Notes: generated by a model not told the origin, from the sequence alone. Counted from the stretch's first letter, positions 35,153-44,341 are shown. The stretch is DNA of 64,000 bases from Aureibaculum flavum (GCF_016406085.1 NZ_JAEHFJ010000009.1:62001-126000), one strand, 5' to 3'. Program-made: numbers and translations.

Positions 35153-35485
35153 TTAAAAACCTAAGTCCCGTTCAATATTTTCCATTTCTATAATATCATT
35201 GCCTTCAACGAGTGTAGGCACAACAATTATTTCATCAGGGAAGTTATCTGCCTCAATTTCATTTAAAATAAAAACAACAGACATGCCATTATTTTTATGT
35301 TGTTTTACAATCGGCAAAAATAACAAGATATTTTCTTTATCTACCCCTTTAGACTTAGAAAAATCAAGAATGAGATTCTCATTTTTAAATTTAGCATAAT
35401 TTTTTGAGAAATTCGAAAAAAAATCAAGAATTGATAATTTTTCATTTCTAATAACAGTCGCTATTTCTGTTTTTTCTATAATCAT
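35153..35485 (-). CDS. STAS-like conserved hypothetical protein
   Basis: 110-aa cytoplasmic protein with alternating strands and helices (ENLILDFSKSKGVDKENI, MSVVFILNEIEADNFPDEI) that resemble an anti-sigma-factor antagonist STAS fold, and an acidic C-terminus with VVPTLVEGNDIIEMENIERD. From memory, a small protein of this kind is commonly linked to pyrB and rnz in Flavobacteriia and is sometimes mislabelled as ribonuclease Z. No function known. It overlaps the pyrB stop by 4 bp (ATGA). Confidence 0.75.
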   Translation of the reverse strand: MIIEKTEIATVIRNEKLSILDFFSNFSKNYAKFKNENLILDFSKSKGVDKENILLFLPIVKQHKNNGMSVVFILNEIEADNFPDEIIVVPTLVEGNDIIEMENIERDLGF

Positions 35486-36411
35486 TTTTTTATTTGTTGA
35501 GCTAATAAATAGATAACAGCCATGCGAATTGCAACACCATTTTCTACTTGATTTAAGATGATTGACTGATCTGAATCAGCAACATCGCTTGTAATTTCTA
35601 CACCTCTGTTAATAGGTCCTGGATGCATTATTACAATTTTCTTGCCAAGACTGTCTAGCAGTTGCTTATTTATGCCGAAAAGCTGTGTGTACTCTCTGAT
35701 AGAAGGGAAATATTTAATATCCATTCGCTCATGCTGTACACGTAAAACGTTAGCCACATCGCACCATTCTAACGCCTTTCTTAAATTCGTCTCAACTTCT
35801 ACACCTAAACTTGTAATATGTTTAGGTATTAATGTTGTGGGACCACAAACTTTTACTTGAGCTCCTTGTAATTGTAAGGCAAAAATATTTGATAAGGCCA
35901 CTCTTGAGTGCAAGATATCACCAATAATGACTATTTTTTTACCTTTAACGGTGCCTAGTTTTTCTTTAATAGAGTAACTGTCTAATAAGGCTTGTGTTGG
36001 ATGTTCGTGAGCACCATCACCTGCATTTATAATTCGAGCATCAACGTGTTTCGATAAAAATACTCCTGCACCAACATTAGGATGTCGCATTACAACAATA
36101 TCAACTTTCATGGAAAGAATGTTGTTTACGGTGTCAATAAGCGTTTCTCCTTTTTTTACTGAAGATTGACTTGCTGAAAAATTAATTATATCTGCAGAAA
36201 GCCTTTTTTCAGCAAGTTCAAAAGATAATTTAGTACGTGTACTATTTTCAAAAAACAAGTTGGCAATAGTAATATCTCGTAGTGAAGGAACTTTTTTAAT
36301 GGGTCTATTTATGACTTCTTTAAAATGGTCTGCTGTTTCAAAAATTAGATTAATATCTTCATTTTTGAGATATTTGATTCCTAATAAATGCTCTGTGCTT
36401 AACGCTTTCAT
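35482..36411 (-). CDS. pyrB: Aspartate carbamoyltransferase catalytic subunit
   Basis: Second step of de novo pyrimidine synthesis: carbamoyl phosphate plus aspartate to carbamoyl aspartate. 309 aa with FFENSTRTKLSFELA (carbamoyl phosphate site, about residues 50-64), DGAHEHPTQALLDSYS and IMHPGPINRGVEI. No regulatory subunit gene (pyrI) is nearby, fitting a PyrR-controlled system. It starts 1 bp after the pyrR stop codon. Confidence 0.96.
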   Translation of the reverse strand: MKALSTEHLLGIKYLKNEDINLIFETADHFKEVINRPIKKVPSLRDITIANLFFENSTRTKLSFELAEKRLSADIINFSASQSSVKKGETLIDTVNNILSMKVDIVVMRHPNVGAGVFLSKHVDARIINAGDGAHEHPTQALLDSYSIKEKLGTVKGKKIVIIGDILHSRVALSNIFALQLQGAQVKVCGPTTLIPKHITSLGVEVETNLRKALEWCDVANVLRVQHERMDIKYFPSIREYTQLFGINKQLLDSLGKKIVIMHPGPINRGVEITSDVADSDQSIILNQVENGVAIRMAVIYLLAQQIKK

Positions 36412-36412
36412 T

Positions 36413-36955
36413 TTAATTATTGCTTAATAAGTAAACGGCATCTTTTTTATCGTTTTCGAGCCAAGATACTTTTACTTTTTCTGAATTAATAACATCCACT
36501 TGTCTTCCTTTATAGTTAGGTTGAATTGGTAAATGTCTACTAAATCTTCTGTCTATTAATACTAACAATTCTATTGATTCTGGTCGTCCAAATGACTGTA
36601 GAGCCGTTAAGGCTGATCGTACACTTCTACCTGAAAACAAAACATCATCAATAATAACCACATTTTTGTCCTCAACAATAAAGTCAATAGTTGTATTGCT
36701 GGCAGCCAAAGGTTCATCTCTACGTCTAAAATCATCACGATAAAAAGTAATATCTAGCTGTCCCAGTTTAATATTAGAGATGTTATAATCATTCTGTAAA
36801 ATTTCTTTTAATCTCTTGGCAAGAAAAATACCCCTTGGTTGCAAACCAATTAATACTGTGTCCTTAAAATCGTTATGATTTTCAATGAGCTGACAAGCCA
36901 AGCGATGTAGGATGATGTGAATATCTTTTGCGTTAAGTAATGTCTTCTTTGCCAT
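36413..36955 (-). CDS. pyrR: Bifunctional pyr operon regulator / uracil phosphoribosyltransferase
   Basis: 180-aa type I phosphoribosyltransferase fold. The PRPP loop is VVIIDDVLFSGRSVRSAL (about residues 95-112), and DITFYRDDFRRRD with QPRGIFLAKRL are PyrR-type blocks. In Firmicutes PyrR binds pyr mRNA to control attenuation; whether it regulates by RNA binding here is unknown, and I saw no obvious anti-antiterminator in the pyrR leader. First gene of the pyrR-pyrB-STAS-sorting domain-rnz run. Confidence 0.93.
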   Translation of the reverse strand: MAKKTLLNAKDIHIILHRLACQLIENHNDFKDTVLIGLQPRGIFLAKRLKEILQNDYNISNIKLGQLDITFYRDDFRRRDEPLAASNTTIDFIVEDKNVVIIDDVLFSGRSVRSALTALQSFGRPESIELLVLIDRRFSRHLPIQPNYKGRQVDVINSEKVKVSWLENDKKDAVYLLSNN

Positions 36956-36984
36956 TAGAGCAGTGCGAGCCTTTGATTGTAGGA

Positions 36985-36992
36985 CAAAAATA
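36985..36992 (-). promoter_or_regulatory. Candidate -7 element for pyrR operon
   Basis: Minus-strand TAttTTTG, 29 bp upstream of the pyrR start codon. No clear -33 TTG. The implied leader of about 20 nt is too short for a classical PyrR attenuator. Confidence 0.4.
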
Positions 36993-37116
36993 CATTTTTT
37001 TTTAATAATTAAAACGGTTTATAACGTGTTAATTAATTTGTTAACAACATTTAGGCTGTACGCCTGATAAAAAAAGAGTTTAGAGTAATTTTAAATTCAT
37101 AAGAAAACCTGATTAT

Positions 37117-38502
37117 ATGCACGCATTTCAAAGTGATGATGATGAAATTCCATTATCAAAATTTGAATCAATGTTGAAAACAAATAGCGTATATTTTTTC
37201 GATTCAACTGAATTTGAAGAAATTATTATACACTATATGAATGTTGGTAAGATGTCATTGGCTAAAAAGGCTTTAGATTTAGGGTTGAGACAACATCCTG
37301 ATTCTGTAGCTTTAAAATTGGCCTTTGTTGAGGTGCTCTTATATGAAGATAAAATTAATAAAGCGGAAGAGTTATTAATTGAATTGGAAGAAATTGAGCC
37401 ATTAAACGATCAAGTTTTTCTTCATAAAGCCAGTTTGTTGTCTAAAAAGGACAAACATATAGATGCTATTTTGGCGTTGAATCAAGCACTTTTATATACC
37501 GAAGATGAAGCGGATGTTTATTCTATGATAGGCATGGAATATTTGTATATGGAAGATTTTGATACGGCTCGATTGAATTTTGCTAAATGTTTGGAAGTAG
37601 AATTTGATGACTATTCAGCTTTGTATAATGTAATTTATTGTTTTGATATGCTAGATCAGCATAAAGAAGCTATTGATTATTTATTAAATTATATAGAGAA
37701 AGATCCATATAGCGAAATTGCTTGGCATCAGTTAGGTCGACAGTACTTTATGATGGATAACTTTTTAGAGGCACTAAGTGCATTTGATTATTCCATTTTA
37801 ATTGACGAATATTTTATTGGAGCCTATCTGGAAAAAGCAAAAACGCTTGAAGAATTAGGTAGGTTTGAAGAGGCTATAGCCAATTATCAATTGACGATTA
37901 GCTTGGATGATGGTACATCATTTGCTTATCTTAGAATCGCCAATTGCTATGAGCAAATGGGGGTTACAAAACAGGCCCTTAAATATTATAATATTACCGT
38001 AAAGGAAGATCCTTTGTTAGATAAAGGATGGCTTGCCCTTACTAATTTATATGTTAAAAATAAGGATTACCAAAAGGCACTTTATTTCATTAATAAAGCA
38101 TTATTAATAGATGAGGATAATTCAATTTATTGGATGCGGTATGCTGAGATTAATCTGAAATTAAATTTTTACGAAGAGGCTACAAAAGGCTTTCAGAAAT
38201 GTTTAGATTTAGAAGACTATACCTTAGATATTTTTATAGCATTGGCAGATATATTGCAATTTATTGGCGATTTTGATGATGCTATTGCAGTGTTATTGAG
38301 GGCCAAGAAATTATATGAGGATTTTGCTGAAATTGAATATCGTTTGGCTGGACTACATATCTTAAGTCAAAAAGAAAATGAGGGCTTAGCATTACTTAAA
38401 GTGGCCTTAAAAATTGATTATGATTATCATTATATCATTAAAGAATTGTACCCTTCCGTATATGATTTAGAAGCGGTTCGGGTTTTAATTGCGACTTCTT
38501 AA
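37117..38502 (+). CDS. Tetratricopeptide repeat protein
   Basis: 461-aa cytoplasmic protein built almost wholly of TPR units (about 11-12), for example AKKALDLGLRQHPDSVALKL, FDTARLNFAKCLEVEFDDYS, EAISALDY-type segments and KALKYYNITVKEDPLLDKGW. No signal peptide and no enzymatic domain. Likely a scaffold; homologues of this length and composition are common in Bacteroidota but functionally unassigned. Its stop overlaps the stop of the convergent GT39 gene by TTAA. Confidence 0.88.
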   Translation: MHAFQSDDDEIPLSKFESMLKTNSVYFFDSTEFEEIIIHYMNVGKMSLAKKALDLGLRQHPDSVALKLAFVEVLLYEDKINKAEELLIELEEIEPLNDQVFLHKASLLSKKDKHIDAILALNQALLYTEDEADVYSMIGMEYLYMEDFDTARLNFAKCLEVEFDDYSALYNVIYCFDMLDQHKEAIDYLLNYIEKDPYSEIAWHQLGRQYFMMDNFLEALSAFDYSILIDEYFIGAYLEKAKTLEELGRFEEAIANYQLTISLDDGTSFAYLRIANCYEQMGVTKQALKYYNITVKEDPLLDKGWLALTNLYVKNKDYQKALYFINKALLIDEDNSIYWMRYAEINLKLNFYEEATKGFQKCLDLEDYTLDIFIALADILQFIGDFDDAIAVLLRAKKLYEDFAEIEYRLAGLHILSQKENEGLALLKVALKIDYDYHYIIKELYPSVYDLEAVRVLIATS

Positions 38503-40127
38503 CGCTTCGAATAATAAATCGTCCATTTTCCAATCACTTTTTTAGAGTTATAACTATTTTCTAACCATAGTAACTTTTCTGGTAATGGTTTTTTGTAGAC
38601 TAACAGTACCGTTGGATTTTTAGTAATTTCATGTAAACTATTGAACTCATCAGGGTTTTGCAGGTTGATAAGGTGTTTTTTCCAATTTAAATCTTCTTCA
38701 AATTGGGTTTCTCTATTCAAAGATTCGTCTCCATCATATAAAGAAATAATAGATTTATTCAAGCCAAATGCAATGGCTGATTTTCTTGTATTATACACTA
38801 AAATTGATCTGTTATTTAAGTTTTCTTGAAGTATAAAATCCGTTATTGGTCTAGTACCATTAACCTTTAACTCGTTTTTAGAAAATATAACAGAACTACT
38901 TATCAATAGCAATAAAGCAATCAACAAGGAAGTGAATATAGGTTTTGATTTTACTTCTAATACTTTAGAAGTATAGATAGTAATAATTAGTATTAAAATG
39001 ACGGCACTAGCAATGGCTAAATAAAACGGAAAATCAATACCAAAATCAATAAATGGAGCAACGATAAACGCTAAGGTGATAAGACCAGAAAACCCCAAAA
39101 TAATTCCGTTTACAACTTTAACTTTTCCTATTTCAATTTTTGAAAATAAGTGAGCTGTTAGAACAGCAATTAAACTATATAGTGGCAGTATATATAAAAT
39201 ACGTTTTGAAGAGGAGATTGAAAAGAATACTAACGGTATCAGCACGGCAATTAACAAGGCAAAATGCAATGTTTTAAATTTAAATAGGCTCTTTTGGTCT
39301 TTTAATAAATAGAGTAGAGCTAAGAACCAAGGTAATCCCACTACTGGAGCAAAAGCTAAGAAATACCAAAACGGTTCGGTTCTTCCAAAGGCATTTTTAG
39401 AGAAGCGATCAGCAGTTTGTTTCCCTAAAAAATAATCTACAAAAGCTGGGTTTTGAAGACCTAAATAGATAAACCATGAAGATGCAATACCTAGAAATAA
39501 GGTCCATGCTAATATATGATGGAAAGAAAATTTTCGCTTTGCTTTTTCGGTACGATTATAAAATATAATAAATATAACGGGGACGATAAATATAACGGGG
39601 CCTTTCGTTAAAAAGCCTAAGGCTAAACTTATGGTGAATATATACAACCATTTTAAAAATCCCGTTTTACGGTAATTCACCCAACTGTAAATACTCAGTA
39701 AGGCAAAAGTGGCTAAAAAAGCATCCGTAGTCAAGTTTCGCGAGGAAATTAAAACCAAGGGAAACGTAAAATAAATAATAGAGGCCCACAAGGCCGTTTT
39801 TTTAGTATTGAAAAGTAAAATGGTCAATTTATAGACTAATAGAATTTGCAACAAAACAGCCAACTGCAAAAAGAACCGTGCTCCAAATGGATTAACACCA
39901 AATATTTCATAACCCAATGCCGTAATTTGATAGGTAAAAGGAGGTTTATGATAATGATGAACATCTAATAGATTAGGATGAACATAATCTCCAGTGGCAT
40001 ACATTGCTCTACCAATTTCTGCGTATCTAGCATCGCTACTTTCTAAGACACCATATGAACCCACATTAATAAAAAGGGCAACAGCAGCAATGATTATAAA
40101 TATGTTGAAATTGAAATTATTTTTCAT
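38499..40127 (-). CDS. Glycosyltransferase family 39 membrane protein (ArnT-like)
   Basis: 542-aa polytopic membrane protein. The N-terminal ESSDARYAEIGRAMYATGDY, HHYHKPPFTYQIT and GARFFLQLAVLLQ are the acidic first periplasmic loop and flanking segments of the ArnT/PMT family, which transfers sugar from a polyprenyl-phosphate donor in the periplasm. About 12 spans precede a soluble C-terminal domain of about 120 residues. It lies 51 bp downstream of the LABN-domain gene and a GT2 gene, a combination expected for making, flipping and transferring a lipid-linked sugar. Acceptor (lipid A, core or protein) unknown. Confidence 0.88.
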   Translation of the reverse strand: MKNNFNFNIFIIIAAVALFINVGSYGVLESSDARYAEIGRAMYATGDYVHPNLLDVHHYHKPPFTYQITALGYEIFGVNPFGARFFLQLAVLLQILLVYKLTILLFNTKKTALWASIIYFTFPLVLISSRNLTTDAFLATFALLSIYSWVNYRKTGFLKWLYIFTISLALGFLTKGPVIFIVPVIFIIFYNRTEKAKRKFSFHHILAWTLFLGIASSWFIYLGLQNPAFVDYFLGKQTADRFSKNAFGRTEPFWYFLAFAPVVGLPWFLALLYLLKDQKSLFKFKTLHFALLIAVLIPLVFFSISSSKRILYILPLYSLIAVLTAHLFSKIEIGKVKVVNGIILGFSGLITLAFIVAPFIDFGIDFPFYLAIASAVILILIITIYTSKVLEVKSKPIFTSLLIALLLLISSSVIFSKNELKVNGTRPITDFILQENLNNRSILVYNTRKSAIAFGLNKSIISLYDGDESLNRETQFEEDLNWKKHLINLQNPDEFNSLHEITKNPTVLLVYKKPLPEKLLWLENSYNSKKVIGKWTIYYSKR

Positions 40128-40178
40128 CTAAATGTAATTTAATTAACCTTCTAAAAATGAATTACCCAATAAGGATTT

Positions 40179-40817
40179 TTATTTATCTTGTTTTAGCAGT
40201 AAAACGATATTTCTACTATAAATAACAAACCCAAATAATTGGCCAATAAACAATACTGGGTCTCTTCTGATAATGGCATAACTTAAAATCATTAGCGAAC
40301 CTACCAAACTTAAAAGCCAAAATCCAAAAGGTAAAGTAGATTCTTTTTTACGCTCAGAATAGATCCATTGATATACAAAACGTAGCGTGAAAATAATTTG
40401 CCCAACGCTTCCCCATATTAATAAATTAAGAGGTATGTCTTCATTTCTAAATAAACGTTCTATATCTATTTGATCATTATTAAATGAATAAACAGCAATT
40501 AAAAAAGGAAAAGCAAATAAAAAACCACGCAAAAAAGCAGGTAATTTTTTCCAAGAACCTTGCAATTGCATATTTCTGATGTATATAAAATAGGTTAAGC
40601 ATTGTCCGAGCATAATTGCAAAATCATCTCGCAACCAGCCATAAATAAACAATAAAAAAGAAGCAATTAAACTTAATTGCCAAAACAGTTCCGGCGTTAG
40701 TACTTTTTTAACTTTTTCAGATTGAATCCATTGTAATAACAAGCGAGCTGAAAATAATATTTGAGCAGCAAAACCTATACTATAAACGACGTACTTATAT
40801 GAAAGCAAATCGCTCAT
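40179..40817 (-). CDS. Membrane protein with two LABN (lipid A disaccharide synthase N-terminal-like) domains
   Basis: 212 aa, six predicted spans in two homologous halves. Each half carries the LABN pattern: FAAQILFSARLLLQWIQSEK (about 14-33) and VGQIIFTLRFVYQWIYSERK (about 136-155), followed by FWQLSLIASFLLFIYGWLRD and FWLLSLVGSLMILSYAIIRR, then GQCLTYFIYIRN and GQLFGFVIYSRN. The fold is related to PQ-loop carriers, so a lipid-sugar flippase role is plausible. Overlaps the upstream GT2 gene by 4 bp. Role is inferred from context only. Confidence 0.88.
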   Translation of the reverse strand: MSDLLSYKYVVYSIGFAAQILFSARLLLQWIQSEKVKKVLTPELFWQLSLIASFLLFIYGWLRDDFAIMLGQCLTYFIYIRNMQLQGSWKKLPAFLRGFLFAFPFLIAVYSFNNDQIDIERLFRNEDIPLNLLIWGSVGQIIFTLRFVYQWIYSERKKESTLPFGFWLLSLVGSLMILSYAIIRRDPVLFIGQLFGFVIYSRNIVLLLKQDK

Positions 40818-41536
40818 GAACCGATTTTTGACTTTTCTATGGTATAATTAATATACCTTCTACGCATCCATCTATATCCGAAAGTATCACAAAGAGCTTT
40901 AAAAGAACGGTTAAAAATATTGAATTTAGATTGACCTGCAATACGCTCAAAATGCTGAACTTTAATTTGTTTTATTTTACCATCTTGTAGCAGTATTAAT
41001 GCGGGTATAAAACGATGCATTCCCTTAAAAAACGGAATTCTTTTAGCAGATTCAGTATGGATTACTTTTAGAGGACAACCTGTATCTGTAATACCGTCAT
41101 TAATTAAACCACGTCTAATACTATTGGCAATTAACGATTGTATTTTTTTATTTAAGGTATCTTTTCTTTTACCTCGAAATCCAATAACAGCTTGGTAATT
41201 ATCTATGTCTTCTAACAAGATGTCAAAATCGTATGGTGTGGTCTGAAGGTCAGCATCAATATAACCAATTAACTGGGTGTCAATATGATCTATACCTGCC
41301 TTAATTGCAGCACTGAGTCCACAATTTTCCTTAAATTTAAGAAATTCAAAATCAGGATTGTCAGTACATATTTCGACAATTTTATCGAAACTTTTATCTG
41401 TTGATCCATCATCAATAAAGAGAACTTTACTTTTGGTTTTACTTTTTGAAAAATAATCAGTAAAAGTGCTGAATATCCTATCTAAATTGTCAATTTCATT
41501 AAAAACGGGAATGATAATAGTCATTCTATACTCCAT
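40814..41536 (-). CDS. Glycosyltransferase family 2 (polyprenyl-phosphate sugar synthase-like)
   Basis: 240-aa GT-A enzyme of the DPM1/ArnC type: TIIIPVFNEIDNLDRI, VLFIDDGSTDKSF, GYIDADLQTTPYDF (DAD metal motif, about residue 94) and RGKRKDTLNKKIQS, plus KFKENCGLSAAIKAGI. There are no C-terminal membrane spans, like the soluble DPM1 type. It would load a nucleotide sugar on undecaprenyl phosphate. First gene of the minus-strand operon GT2-LABN-GT39; divergent from the DUF368 pair with 142 bp between. Confidence 0.88.
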   Translation of the reverse strand: MEYRMTIIIPVFNEIDNLDRIFSTFTDYFSKSKTKSKVLFIDDGSTDKSFDKIVEICTDNPDFEFLKFKENCGLSAAIKAGIDHIDTQLIGYIDADLQTTPYDFDILLEDIDNYQAVIGFRGKRKDTLNKKIQSLIANSIRRGLINDGITDTGCPLKVIHTESAKRIPFFKGMHRFIPALILLQDGKIKQIKVQHFERIAGQSKFNIFNRSFKALCDTFGYRWMRRRYINYTIEKSKIGS

Positions 41537-41584
41537 AGGCTTATTGATTTAGATAGTGGACTGGTTTAAACCAGTTAGATTTTG

Positions 41585-41592
41585 CAAATGTA
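41585..41592 (-). promoter_or_regulatory. Candidate -7 element for GT2-LABN-GT39 operon
   Basis: Minus-strand TAcaTTTG, 48 bp upstream of the GT2 start, in the 142-bp divergent region shared with the DUF368 genes. Confidence 0.45.
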
Positions 41593-41651
41593 CAAATATT
41601 TAAAAAATGAAATAACAGGACTTCTTAAAAAATAGCTCCAAACAATTTAAC

Positions 41652-41659
41652 TATATTTG
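41652..41659 (+). promoter_or_regulatory. Candidate -7 element for DUF368-DUF368-aroE operon
   Basis: TAtaTTTG, 19 bp upstream of the first DUF368 start codon; no clear -33 TTG. Together with the minus-strand box at 41585-41592 it makes a back-to-back promoter pair. Confidence 0.45.
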
Positions 41660-41678
41660 GGGCTAATTTTTATTATTT

Positions 41679-42605
41679 ATGCAAAGGAGTCTAAGAGAAT
41701 ATATCGCAATTACTTTAAAAGGAATTGCTATGGGGGCAGCGGATGTTGTGCCAGGAGTATCGGGTGGTACCATTGCTTTTATTTCTGGTATTTATGAAGA
41801 GTTGTTAGATACTATTAGTGGTATAAATTTGAATGCATTAAAAATTTTAAGAAAAGAAGGCGTAAAAGCTGCATGGAAGGTGATAAATGGAAATTTTTTG
41901 TTTGCACTTTTGTTGGGAATAGGAATTAGTATTCTTTCTTTAGCCAAACTCATAAAATATTTACTAATTAATGAACCCGTTTTATTATGGGCCTTCTTTT
42001 TCGGATTGGTATTGGCATCTGTGTTTTTTGTAGGAAAACAAATTCAAGAATGGAATATTTTAAAAGTGGTGGTTTTATTTTTAGGCACAGCAATCGGTTA
42101 CTATATTACAATTTTGCCACCTGTTGCCGCTCATGACACCTCTACATGGTTTTTATTAATGTCAGGTGCTTTGGCTATATGTGCGATGATATTACCTGGT
42201 ATTTCTGGAGGCTTTATTTTGCTGTTACTCGGTGCTTATAAACCTGTAATAACCGCTATTGATGAAAGAGACTTCAAAACGCTATTTACGGTTGCTGTAG
42301 GTGCTATCGTTGGTTTGTTAGCCTTTTCAAGAGTATTGAAATGGCTTTTTGATAAATATAGAAACGTTACTTTGGCGTTGTTAACAGGATTTATTGCAGG
42401 TTCCTTAAATAAAATTTGGCCTTGGAAAGAAATTCTTTCATGGCGTACAAACTCTCATGGAGAGGAAGTTCCTTTTATGGAAGAAAGTATTTCACCATTT
42501 AATTATGGTGGAAATCCTGAGATTGTTTGGGCGTGCTTGTTGGCAATTTTAGGGGTTGTAGTAATTTACGGATTAGAAAAATTTTCAAAAGTGAAAGTCG
42601 GATAA
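41679..42605 (+). CDS. DUF368 membrane protein (PopT-like undecaprenyl-phosphate translocase family), copy 1
   Basis: 308-aa polytopic inner-membrane protein. The DUF368 signature is clear: GIAMGAADVVPGVSGGTIAF (about residues 12-31) and its inverted repeat MILPGISGGFILLLLGAYK. Members of this family (PopT) have been reported to return undecaprenyl phosphate from the periplasmic to the cytoplasmic leaflet. Adjacent copy 2 begins 1 bp after its stop. It lies divergently beside a lipid-carrier glycosyltransferase operon that would release undecaprenyl phosphate in the periplasm, supporting the role. Confidence 0.92.
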   Translation: MQRSLREYIAITLKGIAMGAADVVPGVSGGTIAFISGIYEELLDTISGINLNALKILRKEGVKAAWKVINGNFLFALLLGIGISILSLAKLIKYLLINEPVLLWAFFFGLVLASVFFVGKQIQEWNILKVVVLFLGTAIGYYITILPPVAAHDTSTWFLLMSGALAICAMILPGISGGFILLLLGAYKPVITAIDERDFKTLFTVAVGAIVGLLAFSRVLKWLFDKYRNVTLALLTGFIAGSLNKIWPWKEILSWRTNSHGEEVPFMEESISPFNYGGNPEIVWACLLAILGVVVIYGLEKFSKVKVG

Positions 42606-42606
42606 T

Positions 42607-43638
42607 ATGTCTAGAGAGCGTACCATTTCGGATAGGTTTTTCCTTTTTTTGAAAGGGTTGGCTATGGGTGCGGCAAATAAAGTACCAGGTGTTTCCGGAG
42701 GTATAGTAGCTTTTGTCGGTGGTTTTTATGAAGAGTTAATTTATTCATTACAAAAGGTTAATGGAAAAGCGTTTAAATTATTGTTAAACGGACGTTTTAA
42801 AAGTTTTTATAAATATACCAATGCACAATTCTTAATCTTAATTTTTTCGGGTAGTATTTTTAGTTATTTTACAGTTTCTCAGGTACTTGATTATTTTATA
42901 AAAAATTACGAGCTGTTCGTATGGAGTTCTTTTTTTGGAATGATAATAGGCTCTATATATTATATCAGTAAGCAGTTCAAAGATTGGTCTACGAAGAATA
43001 TCATAGGAATATTTTTCGGAATTTCAGTGGGTATCGCCATTAGCTTTATGAGCCCTGCAAAAGAAAATGACAATTTGTTTTTTGTGTTTTTTTGTGGGAT
43101 AATTGGTGTGACAGGAATGACCTTACCGGGATTGTCGGGCTCATTTATTTTAATATTGTTAGGGAACTATGTACTGCTGTTGGTGGATTCCGTTAATATG
43201 TTATACAAAACCATTATTGATATTTTTCAAGGAGATTTTCAATTTTTAAAAGATGTAGTTAGAATACGTTATTTAAAGATTGTTGGCGTTTTTGGAGCTG
43301 GTTCTGTCTTTGGCTTAGTGTTTACCTCTCAAATACTGGCGTACGTATTAAAACGATGGCATCAATTAGTAACTGCTGTAATTATTGGGTTTATTAGTGG
43401 TTCTTTGGGCATAGTGTGGCCATGGAAACGTGCAGTTTATAAGTTAGATAACGGCCATTTTTTACTTGATTCTAAAGGACATAAAGTAATAGAAAACTAC
43501 AAACGATTTATTCCAGACTTTACAGAAACAGAAACATGGTTGGCCATTACTTTTATGTTATTAGGAATTGGAATTGTTTTATTAATTGATTTTTATGGAA
43601 AAAATGCTAAAAAAAAGAAAATTCGGATTGATAGGTAA
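42607..43638 (+). CDS. DUF368 membrane protein (PopT-like undecaprenyl-phosphate translocase family), copy 2
   Basis: 343 aa, same fold as copy 1: GLAMGAANKVPGVSGGIVAF (Asp of copy 1's AADVVPG replaced by Asn-Lys) and MTLPGLSGSFILILLGNY. It has a longer cytoplasmic N-terminus and a basic C-terminus (GKNAKKKKIRIDR). Tandem DUF368 pairs occur in other Bacteroidota as far as I recall; the divergence of the two copies suggests non-identical roles or a heteromer. The aroE gene overlaps its 3' end. Confidence 0.92.
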   Translation: MSRERTISDRFFLFLKGLAMGAANKVPGVSGGIVAFVGGFYEELIYSLQKVNGKAFKLLLNGRFKSFYKYTNAQFLILIFSGSIFSYFTVSQVLDYFIKNYELFVWSSFFGMIIGSIYYISKQFKDWSTKNIIGIFFGISVGIAISFMSPAKENDNLFFVFFCGIIGVTGMTLPGLSGSFILILLGNYVLLLVDSVNMLYKTIIDIFQGDFQFLKDVVRIRYLKIVGVFGAGSVFGLVFTSQILAYVLKRWHQLVTAVIIGFISGSLGIVWPWKRAVYKLDNGHFLLDSKGHKVIENYKRFIPDFTETETWLAITFMLLGIGIVLLIDFYGKNAKKKKIRIDR

Positions 43639-44341
43639 AGACATTTCCTATTCCTTTTCGAGACATTATTTTACTAAAAAATTTAAGGAATTAAATTTAG
43701 TCAATCACGAATATGGTAATTTTGATTTTCAAAACATTAAAGAGTTTTCTGAAATCAATTTGAAAGGAGTTTCAGGTTTTAATGTGACAATTCCCTACAA
43801 AGAAAAAATAATAACTTATTTAGATAGGATTGATGGTGTAGCTCAAGAAATAGGAGCAGTGAATACTATTAAAATAACTAATGATCATAAATTGATTGGA
43901 TTCAATACGGATTATTATGGCTTTCAAGAGTCTATAAAGCCTTGGATAAAATCTCATCATAAAAATGCGTTGGTATTAGGTACTGGAGGGGCGTCAAAAG
44001 CCATATTATATGTGCTTAAAAAACTAAATATTGAATATACAGTAGTATCTCGTACACCCGTAGCTGGTCAGATTTCATATGATCAAATAACAGAGGAAGT
44101 AATGCGTGATTATACAGTGATCGTAAACAGTACACCTTTAGGAACATTTCCTGATGTAGATAAATGTCCCAATATTCCTTATGAATACCTTACCGACAAG
44201 CATCTGTTGTTTGACCTAATTTACAATCCTGATAAAACTACTTTTTTAGCAAAAGGAGAGCAAAAAGGAGCTAAAATTGTAAATGGATCTAAAATGTTAG
44301 AATTACAAGCTGAAAAAGCGTGGGAGATCTGGAACTTATAG
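43604..44341 (+). CDS. aroE: Shikimate dehydrogenase
   Basis: NADPH-dependent reduction of 3-dehydroshikimate in aromatic amino acid synthesis. Motifs: KFGLIGKDISYSFSRHYF at the N-terminus (shikimate-binding Ser-x-Ser), GFNVTIPYKEKI with the catalytic Lys, GFNTDYYGF with the catalytic Asp, and the Rossmann loop LVLGTGGASKAIL. The frame is open further upstream (TTG 43586, ATG 43595), but the ATG at 43604 gives MLKKRKFGLIG, closest to the usual family start. It overlaps the DUF368 gene by 35 bp, so expression is tied to that operon. Confidence 0.93.
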   Translation: MLKKRKFGLIGKDISYSFSRHYFTKKFKELNLVNHEYGNFDFQNIKEFSEINLKGVSGFNVTIPYKEKIITYLDRIDGVAQEIGAVNTIKITNDHKLIGFNTDYYGFQESIKPWIKSHHKNALVLGTGGASKAILYVLKKLNIEYTVVSRTPVAGQISYDQITEEVMRDYTVIVNSTPLGTFPDVDKCPNIPYEYLTDKHLLFDLIYNPDKTTFLAKGEQKGAKIVNGSKMLELQAEKAWEIWNL

